From an uncultured Sphingomonadaceae bacterium (lineage in GTDB: Bacteria; Pseudomonadota; Alphaproteobacteria; Sphingomonadales; Sphingomonadaceae): DNA of 64,000 bases. Below, piece after piece: positions 1 through 9,554 of this stretch (the first letter of the stretch is position 1; every line of letters begins with the position of its first letter). The stretch spans positions 360,253 to 424,252 of the forward strand of contig CALLJS010000010.1 of the NCBI GenBank assembly GCA_938050045.1. Direction: 5' to 3'. The notes beneath the pieces were generated by a model, which worked only from the letters and a program-made list of their open reading frames with translations, did no database searches and was not told the DNA's origin. The position numbers and the translations under genes were made by a program.

Positions 1-925
1 TATTGCTTCTATTCGAAAAATATTCGAAAAATTCTTGAGTTTCGGAGATGGTTCGACCGATGCGGTTATTATCAATAATGATGATTGGTTGGGTGACATT
101 AATTATCTTAAATTCTTGCGTGATGTTGGCCCACATTTCACCATCAACAGAATGCTCACTTTCGACAGCGTAAGGCTGCGTTTAGAACGCGAACAGCCGA
201 TGACCTTCCTCGAATTTAATTATATGATAATGCAGGCGTATGATTTTCTTGAACTCTCACGCCTGCATAAATGTAAATTGCAAATGGGCGGATCGGATCA
301 ATGGGGCAATATCGTTAATGGGATTGAGCTTGGTAGGCGCGTTAATGGCACATCACTCTATGGTCTAACCACTCCGCTCATCACACTAGCGGATGGCGGT
401 AAGATGGGTAAAACGGCATCTGGGGCTGTTTGGCTCAATGAAGATAGTCTCTCTTCTTATGATTATTGGCAATTCTGGCGCAACACTCAAGATGCAGATG
501 TAGGTAAATTTTTGCGTCTATTCACCGATATTGATTTGGATGAAATAGCATGTTTAGAACAATTAAAAGGGTCTGAAATAAACCAAGCTAAGATTATTTT
601 GGCCAATGCTGCGACCGAAATGGCGCATAGCAAAGAAGCGGCTTTATCGGCAGAAAAAACAGCCGCCGATACATTTGAAAAAGGCATGGGCGGCAAGGGT
701 TTGCCGCAATTTAGCGCAGCAGATGACACAATATCATTGTTGGATGCAATGTTGGGTTTGGGCTTTATCGCTTCAAAAGGCGAAGGTAAGCGTCTCATAA
801 AAGGCGGCGGGGCGAGGATAAATGACATAACCATCCAAGATGAACTGCACATAATCCATCGTTCATCAGATTCAATAAAAATTTCTGCTGGCAAGAAAAA
901 ACACGGCTTAGTGTCTTTTAATTAG
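1..925 (+). CDS. tyrS: Tyrosyl-tRNA synthetase, C-terminal part (5' end outside window)
   Basis: Charges tRNA-Tyr with tyrosine in the cytoplasm. The frame is open from base 2, with IASIRKIFEKFLSFGDG before the first possible internal start, so the gene enters the window from the left and its N-terminus (HIGH motif) is not seen. About 307 residues are visible. They include LQMGGSDQWGN of the class I catalytic core, the KMSKS-loop variant GGKMGKTASG, and a C-terminal S4-like RNA-binding segment (KGEGKRLIKGGGARIND). The end matches the usual family end. The next gene, a PilZ protein, starts 82 nt downstream on the same strand with its own ribosome-binding site. Confidence 0.96.
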   Translation, partial: IASIRKIFEKFLSFGDGSTDAVIINNDDWLGDINYLKFLRDVGPHFTINRMLTFDSVRLRLEREQPMTFLEFNYMIMQAYDFLELSRLHKCKLQMGGSDQWGNIVNGIELGRRVNGTSLYGLTTPLITLADGGKMGKTASGAVWLNEDSLSSYDYWQFWRNTQDADVGKFLRLFTDIDLDEIACLEQLKGSEINQAKIILANAATEMAHSKEAALSAEKTAADTFEKGMGGKGLPQFSAADDTISLLDAMLGLGFIASKGEGKRLIKGGGARINDITIQDELHIIHRSSDSIKISAGKKKHGLVSFN

Positions 926-968
926 ATATTTTTGATCCCAAAAAATCTTTACTATTTTTTTAACGTTT

Positions 969-996
969 CTGTCCATAACGGATTTTTCTTGGACAG
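969..996 (+). promoter_or_regulatory. 7-bp inverted repeat in the leader of the PilZ gene
   Basis: CTGTCCA at 969-975 and TGGACAG at 990-996 are perfect inverted arms around a 14-nt spacer. The right arm shares the ACAGGA stretch (994-998) that looks like the ribosome-binding site of the gene starting at 1008. It could be an operator or an mRNA hairpin hiding the ribosome-binding site. The sequence alone does not decide. Confidence 0.35.
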
Positions 997-1007
997 GATT
1001 AATTAAT

Positions 1008-1331
1008 ATGCAAGCAAATGACGGCCATAATGCAAGCAATAAACGCCGGTCAGTAAGACATAGAACCAGTTTTGATTCTATTACTGAGAGCAAAAAACAT
1101 GGCGATTTACACGTTCATGTTGCCAATATCTCAGCCCATGGTTTCATGATTGATAATAATGAAAAATTGGAACGTGGTGATCGTATTACTATCAGGCTTC
1201 CAGAAGCTGGCCATTTTGAATCCTTGGTATTGTGGGCCGTCGATAACCGCGCTGGGCTGCAGTTCGAGCGTGTAATCCGCGCACCAGAACTTTTGGCCTT
1301 GCTCGACAAAGTCGCTATTTCGGGTCGATAA
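1008..1331 (+). CDS. PilZ-domain protein, probable c-di-GMP receptor
   Basis: A single-domain PilZ protein of 107 residues. Such proteins bind cyclic di-GMP and alter motility, surface polysaccharide or enzyme partners. Both binding motifs are visible: an RxxxR motif (KRRSVRHRT, about residues 12-20) and the D/NxSxxG motif as NISAHG (about residues 40-45). No signal peptide or membrane segment is seen. The ATG at 1008 follows ACAGGA with about 9 nt spacing. The gene is monocistronic between tyrS and recG, and its stop lies one base from the stop of convergent recG. Two c-di-GMP turnover proteins are encoded in this same window (7397-9436 and 41973-43652). The partner of this receptor is unknown. 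Confidence 0.85.
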   Translation: MQANDGHNASNKRRSVRHRTSFDSITESKKHGDLHVHVANISAHGFMIDNNEKLERGDRITIRLPEAGHFESLVLWAVDNRAGLQFERVIRAPELLALLDKVAISGR

Positions 1332-1332
1332 T

Positions 1333-3426
1333 CTATCCGCTGCGCAAAGTAGCCACACCCGCATCGCGCTCAAATAGATATAATAATATACGCGCCGCCT
1401 CACCGCGCGTACCAGAGAGACCACCATCTCGTTGTAGCAATAATTTTGCATCATCAGCGGCGGTGGAGAGCCATGCCCTCACCTGCGTATCGCTTGCCAC
1501 TTGAAAAGGCGAACTGCCTGATTGACGTGTACCAATCATCTCCCCTGCACCGCGCAAATTTAGGTCTTCTTCTGCTATTTCAAAACCATCATTGCTCTTT
1601 CGCATCAGACTTAATCTTGCCCGAGCGGTTTCGGATAATATTGTTGACCTGATAAGCAAACATACAGATTTTTCGCTACCTCTGCCCACCCGTCCGCGTA
1701 ATTGATGTAATTGCGCCAGACCAAAACTGTCCGCCGATTCAACAATCATTAAACTGGCATTGGGCACATCGACGCCCACTTCGATCACAGTGGTCGCAAC
1801 CAATAATAATATTTCTTTATTAATAAAGGATTCCATGACTTTATCTTTGTCTTGGCTTTTCATTCGACCGTGTATAATGCCAATTTTTTTGCCAAAATAT
1901 TTTTGTAACATTTCGGCTCTAGCTTCTGCGGCGGCTTTACCGCTGCTGCTTTCTTCTATCAGTGGGCAAACCCAAAATGCTTGTTTCCCAGCGGATAAAT
2001 GCCGTTCCAAACCGTTGATAATGTCATCCATACGGTTATCGGGCATAACCACCGTTTCAATAGCAGTTCGCCCAGGAGGCAGCTCATCTATTTGAGAGAC
2101 ATCCATCTCTCCATAACAAGCTAGCGCCAATGTTCTGGGGATTGGTGTTGCCGTCATAACCAATAAATGCGGAACACCGCGTCCTTTTTTGGTCAGCATT
2201 AAACGCTGACTAACGCCAAATTTATGCTGCTCATCTATAATGGCCATTGCCAAATTTTTATAGGTTACGGCTTCTTGAAATATAGCATGGGTGCCAATGA
2301 TAATATCGATTGAGCCATCGGCTAGACCCATCAAAGTAGCTTCGCGTAGCTTGCCTTTATCGCGGCTCGTTAAAATAGCGACATTAACAGGCAATGGAGC
2401 TACTAATTGCTGTATATTTGCAAAATGCTGCCGCGCCAATATCTCGGTTGGGGCCAAAAATGCACCTTGATAGCCCGATTCTACGCACCTTAATAAGGCC
2501 ATCAACGCAACAATGGTTTTACCCGACCCCACATCGCCTTGTAACAAGCGCAGCATGGGTCGGCTTTGCTCCAAATCCCCTTCTATTTCGGCAATAACTC
2601 TTTTTTGCGCGCCCGTCATTTCAAAGGGTAATTGTAATAATTTGGTCAATCTATCATCACCGCTAATAGGCAGACATTTGCGATTATCCATTTCAGCACG
2701 CACCAATTGCATTGTGATTTGATTGGCCAATAATTCATCATAAGCTAGTCGGTTATGAGCATGCTCATTATACTCGCTATGCATATTCTCAATGGATTCA
2801 TACCAGCTCTTCCAGTTATTTTTTTTGAGTAAAGATGGCTCAATCCACTCCTCTATGTGTGGGCGGACAGCCAGCGCCTCGCTTACCAAAACTCCTAAGC
2901 GACCATTGGTAATACCCTCTGATAAGGGATAAATAGGTTCAATGAGAGGAACATGGCTTGCGATAGTATCAGCAATGGATTGGCTTTGATTAGAATCAGC
3001 TTTGATTTCGAATATAGTATCAGGATGAATAATCTGAAGTTCATCACCATATTGTTCTAATTTACCCGAAATGATCCGGTGCGATTCCATTGGCAGTTGT
3101 TTTTTGGCCCAACCCGCATTTTTACCAAAAAAAATGAGGCTCACCGTATCGCCATTTTTATCTTCACCAATAATGCGTAATGGGCTGCGATAATTATGGC
3201 CATTACGCATATTTATCACGGTTATCTTTATGATGATATGTTGTCCAACATCGCCTATATCAAGGGTTTCACGATAATTACGATGCATAAAACTATTGGG
3301 AAAATGATATAGCATATCTTTGACACGATGCAATTTTAGACGCTCTAAAGGCTTATTCAAACGCGGCCCAACCCCTCTAAGAGATTGCACTTCTGAAAAT
3401 AGTGGATTGAGAATATCTGGCCGCAT
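1333..3426 (-). CDS. recG: ATP-dependent DNA helicase RecG
   Basis: Reverses stalled replication forks and branch-migrates Holliday junctions. The product has 697 residues, the normal family length. In order: the N-terminal wedge/OB domain with LRGVGPRLNKPLERLKL near the start, Walker A as GDVGSGKTIVALMAL, motif II as DEQH (IIDEQHKFGVSQR), the helicase motif TATPIPRTLAL, and the second RecA lobe with QLRGRVGRGSEKSVCLL. The stop lies one base from the stop of convergent pilZ, so neither gene has room for a terminator of its own. Divergent sdhE starts about 65 nt from the recG start. Confidence 0.97.
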   Translation of the reverse strand: MRPDILNPLFSEVQSLRGVGPRLNKPLERLKLHRVKDMLYHFPNSFMHRNYRETLDIGDVGQHIIIKITVINMRNGHNYRSPLRIIGEDKNGDTVSLIFFGKNAGWAKKQLPMESHRIISGKLEQYGDELQIIHPDTIFEIKADSNQSQSIADTIASHVPLIEPIYPLSEGITNGRLGVLVSEALAVRPHIEEWIEPSLLKKNNWKSWYESIENMHSEYNEHAHNRLAYDELLANQITMQLVRAEMDNRKCLPISGDDRLTKLLQLPFEMTGAQKRVIAEIEGDLEQSRPMLRLLQGDVGSGKTIVALMALLRCVESGYQGAFLAPTEILARQHFANIQQLVAPLPVNVAILTSRDKGKLREATLMGLADGSIDIIIGTHAIFQEAVTYKNLAMAIIDEQHKFGVSQRLMLTKKGRGVPHLLVMTATPIPRTLALACYGEMDVSQIDELPPGRTAIETVVMPDNRMDDIINGLERHLSAGKQAFWVCPLIEESSSGKAAAEARAEMLQKYFGKKIGIIHGRMKSQDKDKVMESFINKEILLLVATTVIEVGVDVPNASLMIVESADSFGLAQLHQLRGRVGRGSEKSVCLLIRSTILSETARARLSLMRKSNDGFEIAEEDLNLRGAGEMIGTRQSGSSPFQVASDTQVRAWLSTAADDAKLLLQRDGGLSGTRGEAARILLYLFERDAGVATLRSG

Positions 3427-3490
3427 GACTATCGCACCTTATAACGGCTCTGCACACTATTCCAGTGGGCAAAATTACAAAGGATATATT

Positions 3491-3775
3491 ATGGCTGATG
3501 AATCGCATCTTCGTAAACTATATTTTCGAGCATGGCATCGTGGTACGCGCGAGGCGGATGCCATAATTGGCGGTTTCTTTGATAAATATGGAACTTCTTG
3601 GAATGAAGAGGATAATGCTTGGTTTGAACGCTTATTAGAGCAGCAAGATGTCGATATAATAGGCTGGGCAATGGGTACTATTGAAGTGCCTGAACCATTC
3701 CAAGGGCCGATGATGGATGTGATGAAAAAATTAGATTATATCGGCGTTCCCAAAGGCATAGAGGATATGGATTAA
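3491..3775 (+). CDS. sdhE: FAD assembly factor SdhE (SDHAF2/DUF339 family)
   Basis: Small factor that helps attach FAD covalently to succinate dehydrogenase SdhA. The 94-residue product has the family signature HRGTREADAIIG near the N-terminus, with the functionally important RGxRE, followed by the acidic helix region NEEDNAWFERLLEQQD. The frame stays open upstream, but the ATG at 3491 is chosen because MADESHLRKLYFRAWHRG is the normal family start and AAAGGA lies just upstream. It sits between divergent recG and mfd, with 36 nt to mfd. Confidence 0.93.
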   Translation: MADESHLRKLYFRAWHRGTREADAIIGGFFDKYGTSWNEEDNAWFERLLEQQDVDIIGWAMGTIEVPEPFQGPMMDVMKKLDYIGVPKGIEDMD

Positions 3776-3811
3776 AACCACAGCCTTAATGCTGTTTTTA
3801 CTAGAGTAAAT

Positions 3812-6800
3812 ATGAAGAACCACATTGAAATCCACACTATATTAAACAGCAAAAATGCCTTGACCTTATCGGGTGTGGCGGCTGGTTTTACCCCACTGTT
3901 GCTGGCCGACATCGCGCGTGCGAGCAAAGGACGAGCTGTTTATATAGCAGCCGATGAAATGACAATGCGCTCGGTAGCACAGAGCGTTCCATATTTCGCA
4001 AAAGAAGTAGAGATATTACAATATCCCGCTTGGGATTGCTTGCCCTATGACAGAGCATCGCCATCGCTCAATATTACATCAGAGCGCATGGCCACATTGC
4101 AAGCTTTGCAGCTTCCGATAAAAGAAAGCCAATTATTAGTAACAACTATTGGGGCTGTCATTCAAAAAAATATATCGCCGTTCAGAGTGCGCCAAACTGG
4201 CGAATCCTTAGAACCAGGGCATATTATTTCGCGCGAAAGAATAGCCGCCTTACTTCAATCTAATGGTTATTACCGCGTAGACACAGTTGCAGAGCCAGGT
4301 GAATTTGCTATGCGCGGCAATTTAGTCGATTTATTTCCATCGGGATTAGAGCATGGCATCAGGCTCGATTTTTTCGGCGACGAACTCGAAAGCATAAGAA
4401 AATTTAATACAGAAAATCAGCGTACTACTGGGCGTATGGACAGGCTTGACCTCTATCCAGCGGTTGAATCCTGCTTAGATAAAGATGCTATCCGACGTTT
4501 TAGAACAGCATATCGCGAACGTCACGGAGCGCATGCAACCAGCGATCCGCTCTATCAAGCTATATCCGAAGGTCGGCGTTTGGCGGGTATGGATCATTGG
4601 CTTCCCTTACTCGAAGATAAAATGGTTCCATTATTCGATCATCTATCGCGCGATGATATTATCTTACGCGACAAAGCCAGCCATGCAGCAGCGGAGCAAC
4701 GCTTTGATTCGATAAAAGATTATTACCAAAATCGCGTGCGCGTTGAAACCAAAGAGATAGGATCATATCGCCCTTTAGAGCCAGAGCAATTATATCTAAA
4801 TGCGGATGAATGCGATTCAATCTATGCTGAACGACCCGTACATTTATTGAGCAATTTTGATGAACCTAAAACCGCAAAAACGCTCTCATTTTCTATTAAA
4901 TCAGGGCGTGACTTCGCGCCAGAGCGCGCGCAAAAGACAGCGGTTTATGGCGCTGTAAATGCCCATATAAAAGCCCTAAAAAAATCCAACAGCAAAACAG
5001 TTATCGCCAATTATAGCGATGGGGCGCGCAGCCGCATGCTTAAATTGATGAGCGAAGATAGCGATAATGTTTTTGCCCAAGCCGCCAGTTGGCAAGAAGC
5101 CCAAGCTATTGCGACAAAAGGTGCAACTGCCATGATTGTTTTGGCCTTAGACCATGGCTTTGCTGCGCCCGATGTATCGCTGATTACCGAGCAAGATATT
5201 TTAGGGGATCGCTTGGTTCGACGCCGTAAAAACCGCAAAAGTGCTGATGCATTTTTGGCAGAATTATCGGCGCTAGCCGTAGGCGATTTGGTGGTTCATG
5301 TCGATCATGGGATTGGCCGATATGAAGGTTTAAGTTGCATCGAAGTTGGCACAAGTCCGCATGATTGCGTATCATTAACCTATGCTGGGGGCGATAAATT
5401 ATTCGTACCCGTTGAAAATATTGATGTTCTAAGCCGTTATGGTGCATCGGGCGATACAGTCCCGCTCGACAAATTGGGCGGAGAAGCGTGGCAACGCCGT
5501 AAATCTAAACTCAAAGAGCGCATCCGAGCTATTGCGCATGAATTGATGAAAACGGCTGCTTTGCGGGCCTTGCGAAGCGGTCAAGCGATTGATTTAGACG
5601 AATCAGCCTATAATGAATTTATCAACCGTTTCCCCTATCAAGAAACCGAAGACCAAGAACGGGTCATTCAAGAAGTATTGGATGATTTATCCTCGGGTAA
5701 ACCAATGGATAGATTGGTGTGCGGCGATGTCGGATTTGGTAAAACAGAGGTTGCTCTTCGCGCAGCATTTGCTGCTGCTTTATCGGGTATGCAAGTGGCG
5801 ATTATTGCGCCCACTACATTATTGGCACGCCAACATTATAATGGTTTTGTTGAACGGTTCAGAGATTTACCCTTTAATATTGGTCGATTATCGCGTCTGG
5901 TTTCTGCAAAAGAAGCAAGCAAAACACGCGCAGGATTGGCCGATGGTACCATTGACATTGTCATAGGCACCCATGCTCTTTTGGCCAAAACAATAGATTT
6001 CAAAAGATTGGGCCTCGTTATCGTTGATGAAGAACAACGTTTTGGTGTTACCCATAAAGAGCGTCTCAAAGCCCTGAAAACCGATGTGCATATGCTCACA
6101 CTTACCGCGACGCCAATTCCACGAACCTTGCAAATGGCGATGAGCGGCTTGCGTGAATTATCGGTTATACAAACTCCGCCAGTAGACCGTTTGGCTGTAA
6201 GAACTTATGTGATGCCTTGGGATGCTATTGTCATTAAAGAAGCATTATTGCGCGAACATTATCGCGGCGGACAGAGTTTCTTTGTCGTACCGCGCATATC
6301 CGATTTAACGAGTATCGAAGATTATTTGCGCGAAGAGATTCCCGAAATTAAATATATCTCTGCGCATGGGCAAATGGCCCCTGCGGACATTGAAGAGCGT
6401 ATGAATGCTTTTTATGACAAGAAATATGATATTTTATTATCCACCACTATTGTCGAGAGCGGTCTCGACATTCCATCGGCAAATACCATGATTATTCATC
6501 GTGCCGATCGATTTGGCCTAGCGCAGCTCTATCAATTAAGAGGGCGCGTCGGACGATCAAAAACGCGGGCTTATGCCTATTTAACTACGGAAGATGATCG
6601 CATATTAACTGAAACAGCAGAAAAACGTCTAAAAGTATTGAGCGATTTAGATACATTAGGCGGTGGTTTTCAACTAGCCAGCCATGATTTAGACATTAGG
6701 GGTGCTGGTAATTTAGTGGGGGATGAACAATCGGGTCATATCAAAGAAGTAGGGTTTGAGCTCTATCAGGCCATGCTCGAAGATGCGATCTTAGAAGCGC

Positions 6801-7297
6801 GCGCACATGACCAAGGTTTAGCCAAAGCAGAAGCAAGCTTCAGTCCGCAGATTACCATTGATGCGCCGATCTTAATCCCAGAGGATTATGTTCCAGATTT
6901 GCCTGTCCGCATGGGATTATACCGCAGGTTAAATACGTTAGAGAATAGAGAAGAATTGGAATCCTTTGCCGCTGAAATGACCGATCGTTTTGGTGAATTA
7001 CCCGAACCAACGTCTAATTTATTACGGTTGATCGAGATTAAGCAAAATGCTCTCAAAGCATGCGTGACCAAGATTGAAATTGGCCCACGCGGCGCGTTAA
7101 TCAGCTTTCAAAATGACACACCGCCAGATATAAATGGCCTATTATCCTATGTTCAGAAATTAGGACAAATTGCTAAATTGCGCCCTGATAGTAAATTAGT
7201 CATATCCCGCGTATGGCGCGATCCGCAAAGCCGTCTTAAGGGCTGCTTACAACTCTCTAAGGGATTATTATCGGCCAATCGAAAAGCATTTGTTTAA
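3812..7297 (+). CDS. mfd: Transcription-repair coupling factor Mfd
   Basis: DNA translocase that removes RNA polymerase stalled at lesions and recruits UvrA. The product has 1161 residues, a full-length family member. The UvrB-like N-terminal module is followed by the RNA-polymerase interaction domain (GDLVVHVDHGIGRYEGL, about residues 490-506), Walker A in CGDVGFGKTEVALRAAF, motif II DEEQ (IVDEEQRFGVTHKER), TATPIPRTLQMAMSG, and the RecA2 motif QLRGRVGRSKTRAY. The TRCF C-terminal regulatory domain is present. The ATG at 3812 has only a weak ribosome-binding site. Downstream of the stop lies a short imperfect tandem repeat, then the convergent GGDEF/EAL gene. Confidence 0.97.
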   Translation: MKNHIEIHTILNSKNALTLSGVAAGFTPLLLADIARASKGRAVYIAADEMTMRSVAQSVPYFAKEVEILQYPAWDCLPYDRASPSLNITSERMATLQALQLPIKESQLLVTTIGAVIQKNISPFRVRQTGESLEPGHIISRERIAALLQSNGYYRVDTVAEPGEFAMRGNLVDLFPSGLEHGIRLDFFGDELESIRKFNTENQRTTGRMDRLDLYPAVESCLDKDAIRRFRTAYRERHGAHATSDPLYQAISEGRRLAGMDHWLPLLEDKMVPLFDHLSRDDIILRDKASHAAAEQRFDSIKDYYQNRVRVETKEIGSYRPLEPEQLYLNADECDSIYAERPVHLLSNFDEPKTAKTLSFSIKSGRDFAPERAQKTAVYGAVNAHIKALKKSNSKTVIANYSDGARSRMLKLMSEDSDNVFAQAASWQEAQAIATKGATAMIVLALDHGFAAPDVSLITEQDILGDRLVRRRKNRKSADAFLAELSALAVGDLVVHVDHGIGRYEGLSCIEVGTSPHDCVSLTYAGGDKLFVPVENIDVLSRYGASGDTVPLDKLGGEAWQRRKSKLKERIRAIAHELMKTAALRALRSGQAIDLDESAYNEFINRFPYQETEDQERVIQEVLDDLSSGKPMDRLVCGDVGFGKTEVALRAAFAAALSGMQVAIIAPTTLLARQHYNGFVERFRDLPFNIGRLSRLVSAKEASKTRAGLADGTIDIVIGTHALLAKTIDFKRLGLVIVDEEQRFGVTHKERLKALKTDVHMLTLTATPIPRTLQMAMSGLRELSVIQTPPVDRLAVRTYVMPWDAIVIKEALLREHYRGGQSFFVVPRISDLTSIEDYLREEIPEIKYISAHGQMAPADIEERMNAFYDKKYDILLSTTIVESGLDIPSANTMIIHRADRFGLAQLYQLRGRVGRSKTRAYAYLTTEDDRILTETAEKRLKVLSDLDTLGGGFQLASHDLDIRGAGNLVGDEQSGHIKEVGFELYQAMLEDAILEARAHDQGLAKAEASFSPQITIDAPILIPEDYVPDLPVRMGLYRRLNTLENREELESFAAEMTDRFGELPEPTSNLLRLIEIKQNALKACVTKIEIGPRGALISFQNDTPPDINGLLSYVQKLGQIAKLRPDSKLVISRVWRDPQSRLKGCLQLSKGLLSANRKAFV

Positions 7298-7338
7298 GCG
7301 AAATATTTGGAAAATTATAGAGAAGGATGCGCTTAGCC

Positions 7339-7400
7339 CTGACCGTGCTTAACTTTGACTGCGTTCAGACCTGACTGTGCTTAACCTTAACTGCGCTCAG
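7339..7400. repeat. Two-copy imperfect 30-bp tandem repeat with 32-bp period
   Basis: 7339-7368 and 7371-7400 match at 26 of 30 positions, and all four differences are transitions. A partial third unit may precede them (GCTTAGCCCTGACC region). The second copy contains the TGA stop (7399-7397) of the convergent GGDEF/EAL gene. No clear hairpin or T-run is present, so this is not an obvious terminator. Confidence 0.7.
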
Positions 7401-9436
7401 TTATGGCTGGGTCGGGCAAATTTCTCAAATTGCGCAACAGATAGCGGTTTAGAGCCATAATAGCCTTGATAAATATCACATTTCTCACGATCCAATAACG
7501 TAAGTAAATCCTGCGTTTCTACGCCTTCGGCTATAATCTTAACTTTGAGCGCACGGCCCAAAGCTATGATAGAGCGCAGCACCATCAAATCTTTATTCGA
7601 TCTTGTAATATTACCAATTAGAGATTTATCCAATTTCAAATAATCCAACGGTAATTCTGATATATATGATAGGCTGCTATACCCTGTACCAAAATCGTCA
7701 ATGGCTATTTTAATGCCTTTTTTGCGTAATGATAATAGAGATTTACTGGTCAATTCAAAATTTTCTATCAAATTTTCTTCGGTTAATTCGATGGTTAATT
7801 GCCGCGCGTTAAAACCCGTTTTATCGATCGCTGAAATGAAAGAATTGGTAAAATCGCTATCGCTCATTTGTTGCGGCGTTACATTAATAGACAAACGCAA
7901 GTCCGCCATCCTACTGGGCCAATCAGCGCAAATTTTGAGTGCTAAATTTTGAATATGCTGCGATATAATATCACGATAGTCGCATCTATCGGCCACTGAG
8001 AATAATGTATCTGCGCCCAATTTTCCCAAGGTCGGGTGATTCCATCTCGCTAAAGCTTCAGCCCCAATTATTTTTTCATCCCCAATATTAAACTGCGGCT
8101 GCAAAACTACTTCAATTTGATTAGCATCAATAGCTGAACGTAATTCTCGTTCAATATTTTCATTATATTGCGGGTTGATATTTTGGTCGTCATTGGCAAT
8201 AGCAATCGTCAAATTAGGATGCTTCATCACCTCTTTCAATGACATATTTGCGCGGCGCAAGGCGGATATTCCATCTTCACCTTCTTGCACTACACATAGG
8301 GCCGCCCTTGCCGATATATGATATTTTTTTCCTTCTATATCAATAGCTTTTGTCAGTGACTTGATGATAGTACCGGCTTTAATTTTTAGCATATCAATCT
8401 TGATATTGCCGTTGAAAGCGACCAAAAACTCTTTGCCCGATATTCGCGCTACAAAATTATCGATTGTATCTGTATCGGATAGAGCATCGCATATCCGTTC
8501 GCCAGCTTGCTGTATGAGCGCATTGCCTTGCGCTCGGCCATAGCGATTGTTAATCAATTCTAATTGTCTCAAACCAACGGCAATAAGGCCAAGTCCTCCA
8601 TCAACGCTTTGCCGCCAATTGAGCAAGTGACTTCTGGCAAAGCTGCCGCTGCGCACACCTGTTAACACATCATGCGAACGCCAAGCTTTTATCTCTGAGA
8701 CTTCCTCCATATAACCGCGCAAAGATTTACTCTCTAATTCGAGATGATGGATGAAATTCCTATCTACTAATTTATGAGAGAAACCACTTTGTTTATCGCC
8801 AATGCTCAAACGCCTAAAAGCTGCAATAGCAATACGGCGCTGATATTTGGACAAATAGTGCAGCATATAGCTTCTTGGGTATATTTTTTTTAAATGGCTT
8901 TGCCGCGATGATGACAGGTTTTGATTAATAGCATTTTGGATATAAGACCCAGCTACCAATTCATAAGTTTCCAAATCAAAAGTCCAGCTATAATTTATCG
9001 TTCGGCTGTGCCGTTCGTCCATTATATGAGAGGATATATTACCCTGCAATCTAGCCAGTAAGCTCAAAGCTGTTTCTAAATTGGCATTCCAATACGCATC
9101 CGAACCATTGGCTGCGATAATATGGGTGCTCTCAATTTTATTTGTAGCAGCAATCATTGCGCTGTCATTGACATCAACGACTGACAATAGAGCAAAACCA
9201 TTGGCCGTTATGAAATTGCTAAGCTCTCGAATCTCTTCATAGGCATCACCAGGCATATCGCGCAGATCGATGATAGCGATTGACGCTGCCGCTCCAATAA
9301 ATCGAGAAAGTAAATTATCGCTGCGCCGTGCCGCTATCACGCTCCAATTTAACGATTTAACCTTAGCCGTTAAACCGTCCCTATCTTGAAAAGAGAGCAG
9401 AAATACACGTTTATGAGCTTCATCATTATAGACCAT
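7397..9436 (-). CDS. Cyclic-di-GMP phosphodiesterase with degenerate GGDEF and intact EAL domains
   Basis: Probably hydrolyses c-di-GMP. Of 679 residues, about 1-135 look like a degenerate receiver-like domain (hydrophobic strands such as VFLLSF, AAASIAIIDLRD). The GGDEF domain (about 255-415) carries ISGKEFLVAF where the active site should read GGDEF, so cyclase activity is unlikely and it may serve as a GTP sensor. The EAL domain (about 430-675) has the intact motifs EALARWNHP and DDFGTGYSSLSYI plus INVTPQQMSD and ELTEENL. No membrane segment is seen. It is encoded alone between convergent mfd and divergent moaA. The function is inferred from domains; the input signal is unknown. Confidence 0.88.
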   Translation of the reverse strand: MVYNDEAHKRVFLLSFQDRDGLTAKVKSLNWSVIAARRSDNLLSRFIGAAASIAIIDLRDMPGDAYEEIRELSNFITANGFALLSVVDVNDSAMIAATNKIESTHIIAANGSDAYWNANLETALSLLARLQGNISSHIMDERHSRTINYSWTFDLETYELVAGSYIQNAINQNLSSSRQSHLKKIYPRSYMLHYLSKYQRRIAIAAFRRLSIGDKQSGFSHKLVDRNFIHHLELESKSLRGYMEEVSEIKAWRSHDVLTGVRSGSFARSHLLNWRQSVDGGLGLIAVGLRQLELINNRYGRAQGNALIQQAGERICDALSDTDTIDNFVARISGKEFLVAFNGNIKIDMLKIKAGTIIKSLTKAIDIEGKKYHISARAALCVVQEGEDGISALRRANMSLKEVMKHPNLTIAIANDDQNINPQYNENIERELRSAIDANQIEVVLQPQFNIGDEKIIGAEALARWNHPTLGKLGADTLFSVADRCDYRDIISQHIQNLALKICADWPSRMADLRLSINVTPQQMSDSDFTNSFISAIDKTGFNARQLTIELTEENLIENFELTSKSLLSLRKKGIKIAIDDFGTGYSSLSYISELPLDYLKLDKSLIGNITRSNKDLMVLRSIIALGRALKVKIIAEGVETQDLLTLLDREKCDIYQGYYGSKPLSVAQFEKFARPSHN

Positions 9437-9554
9437 AACCCATACTTATCTTATCTTTTTTATAAAGCAATAACTCCATCAATACGGGTCATTATATTAA
9501 TAAATCAATAGATTTAGATATGGATAACTGCAGTAAATAGGCTATGCATATATA

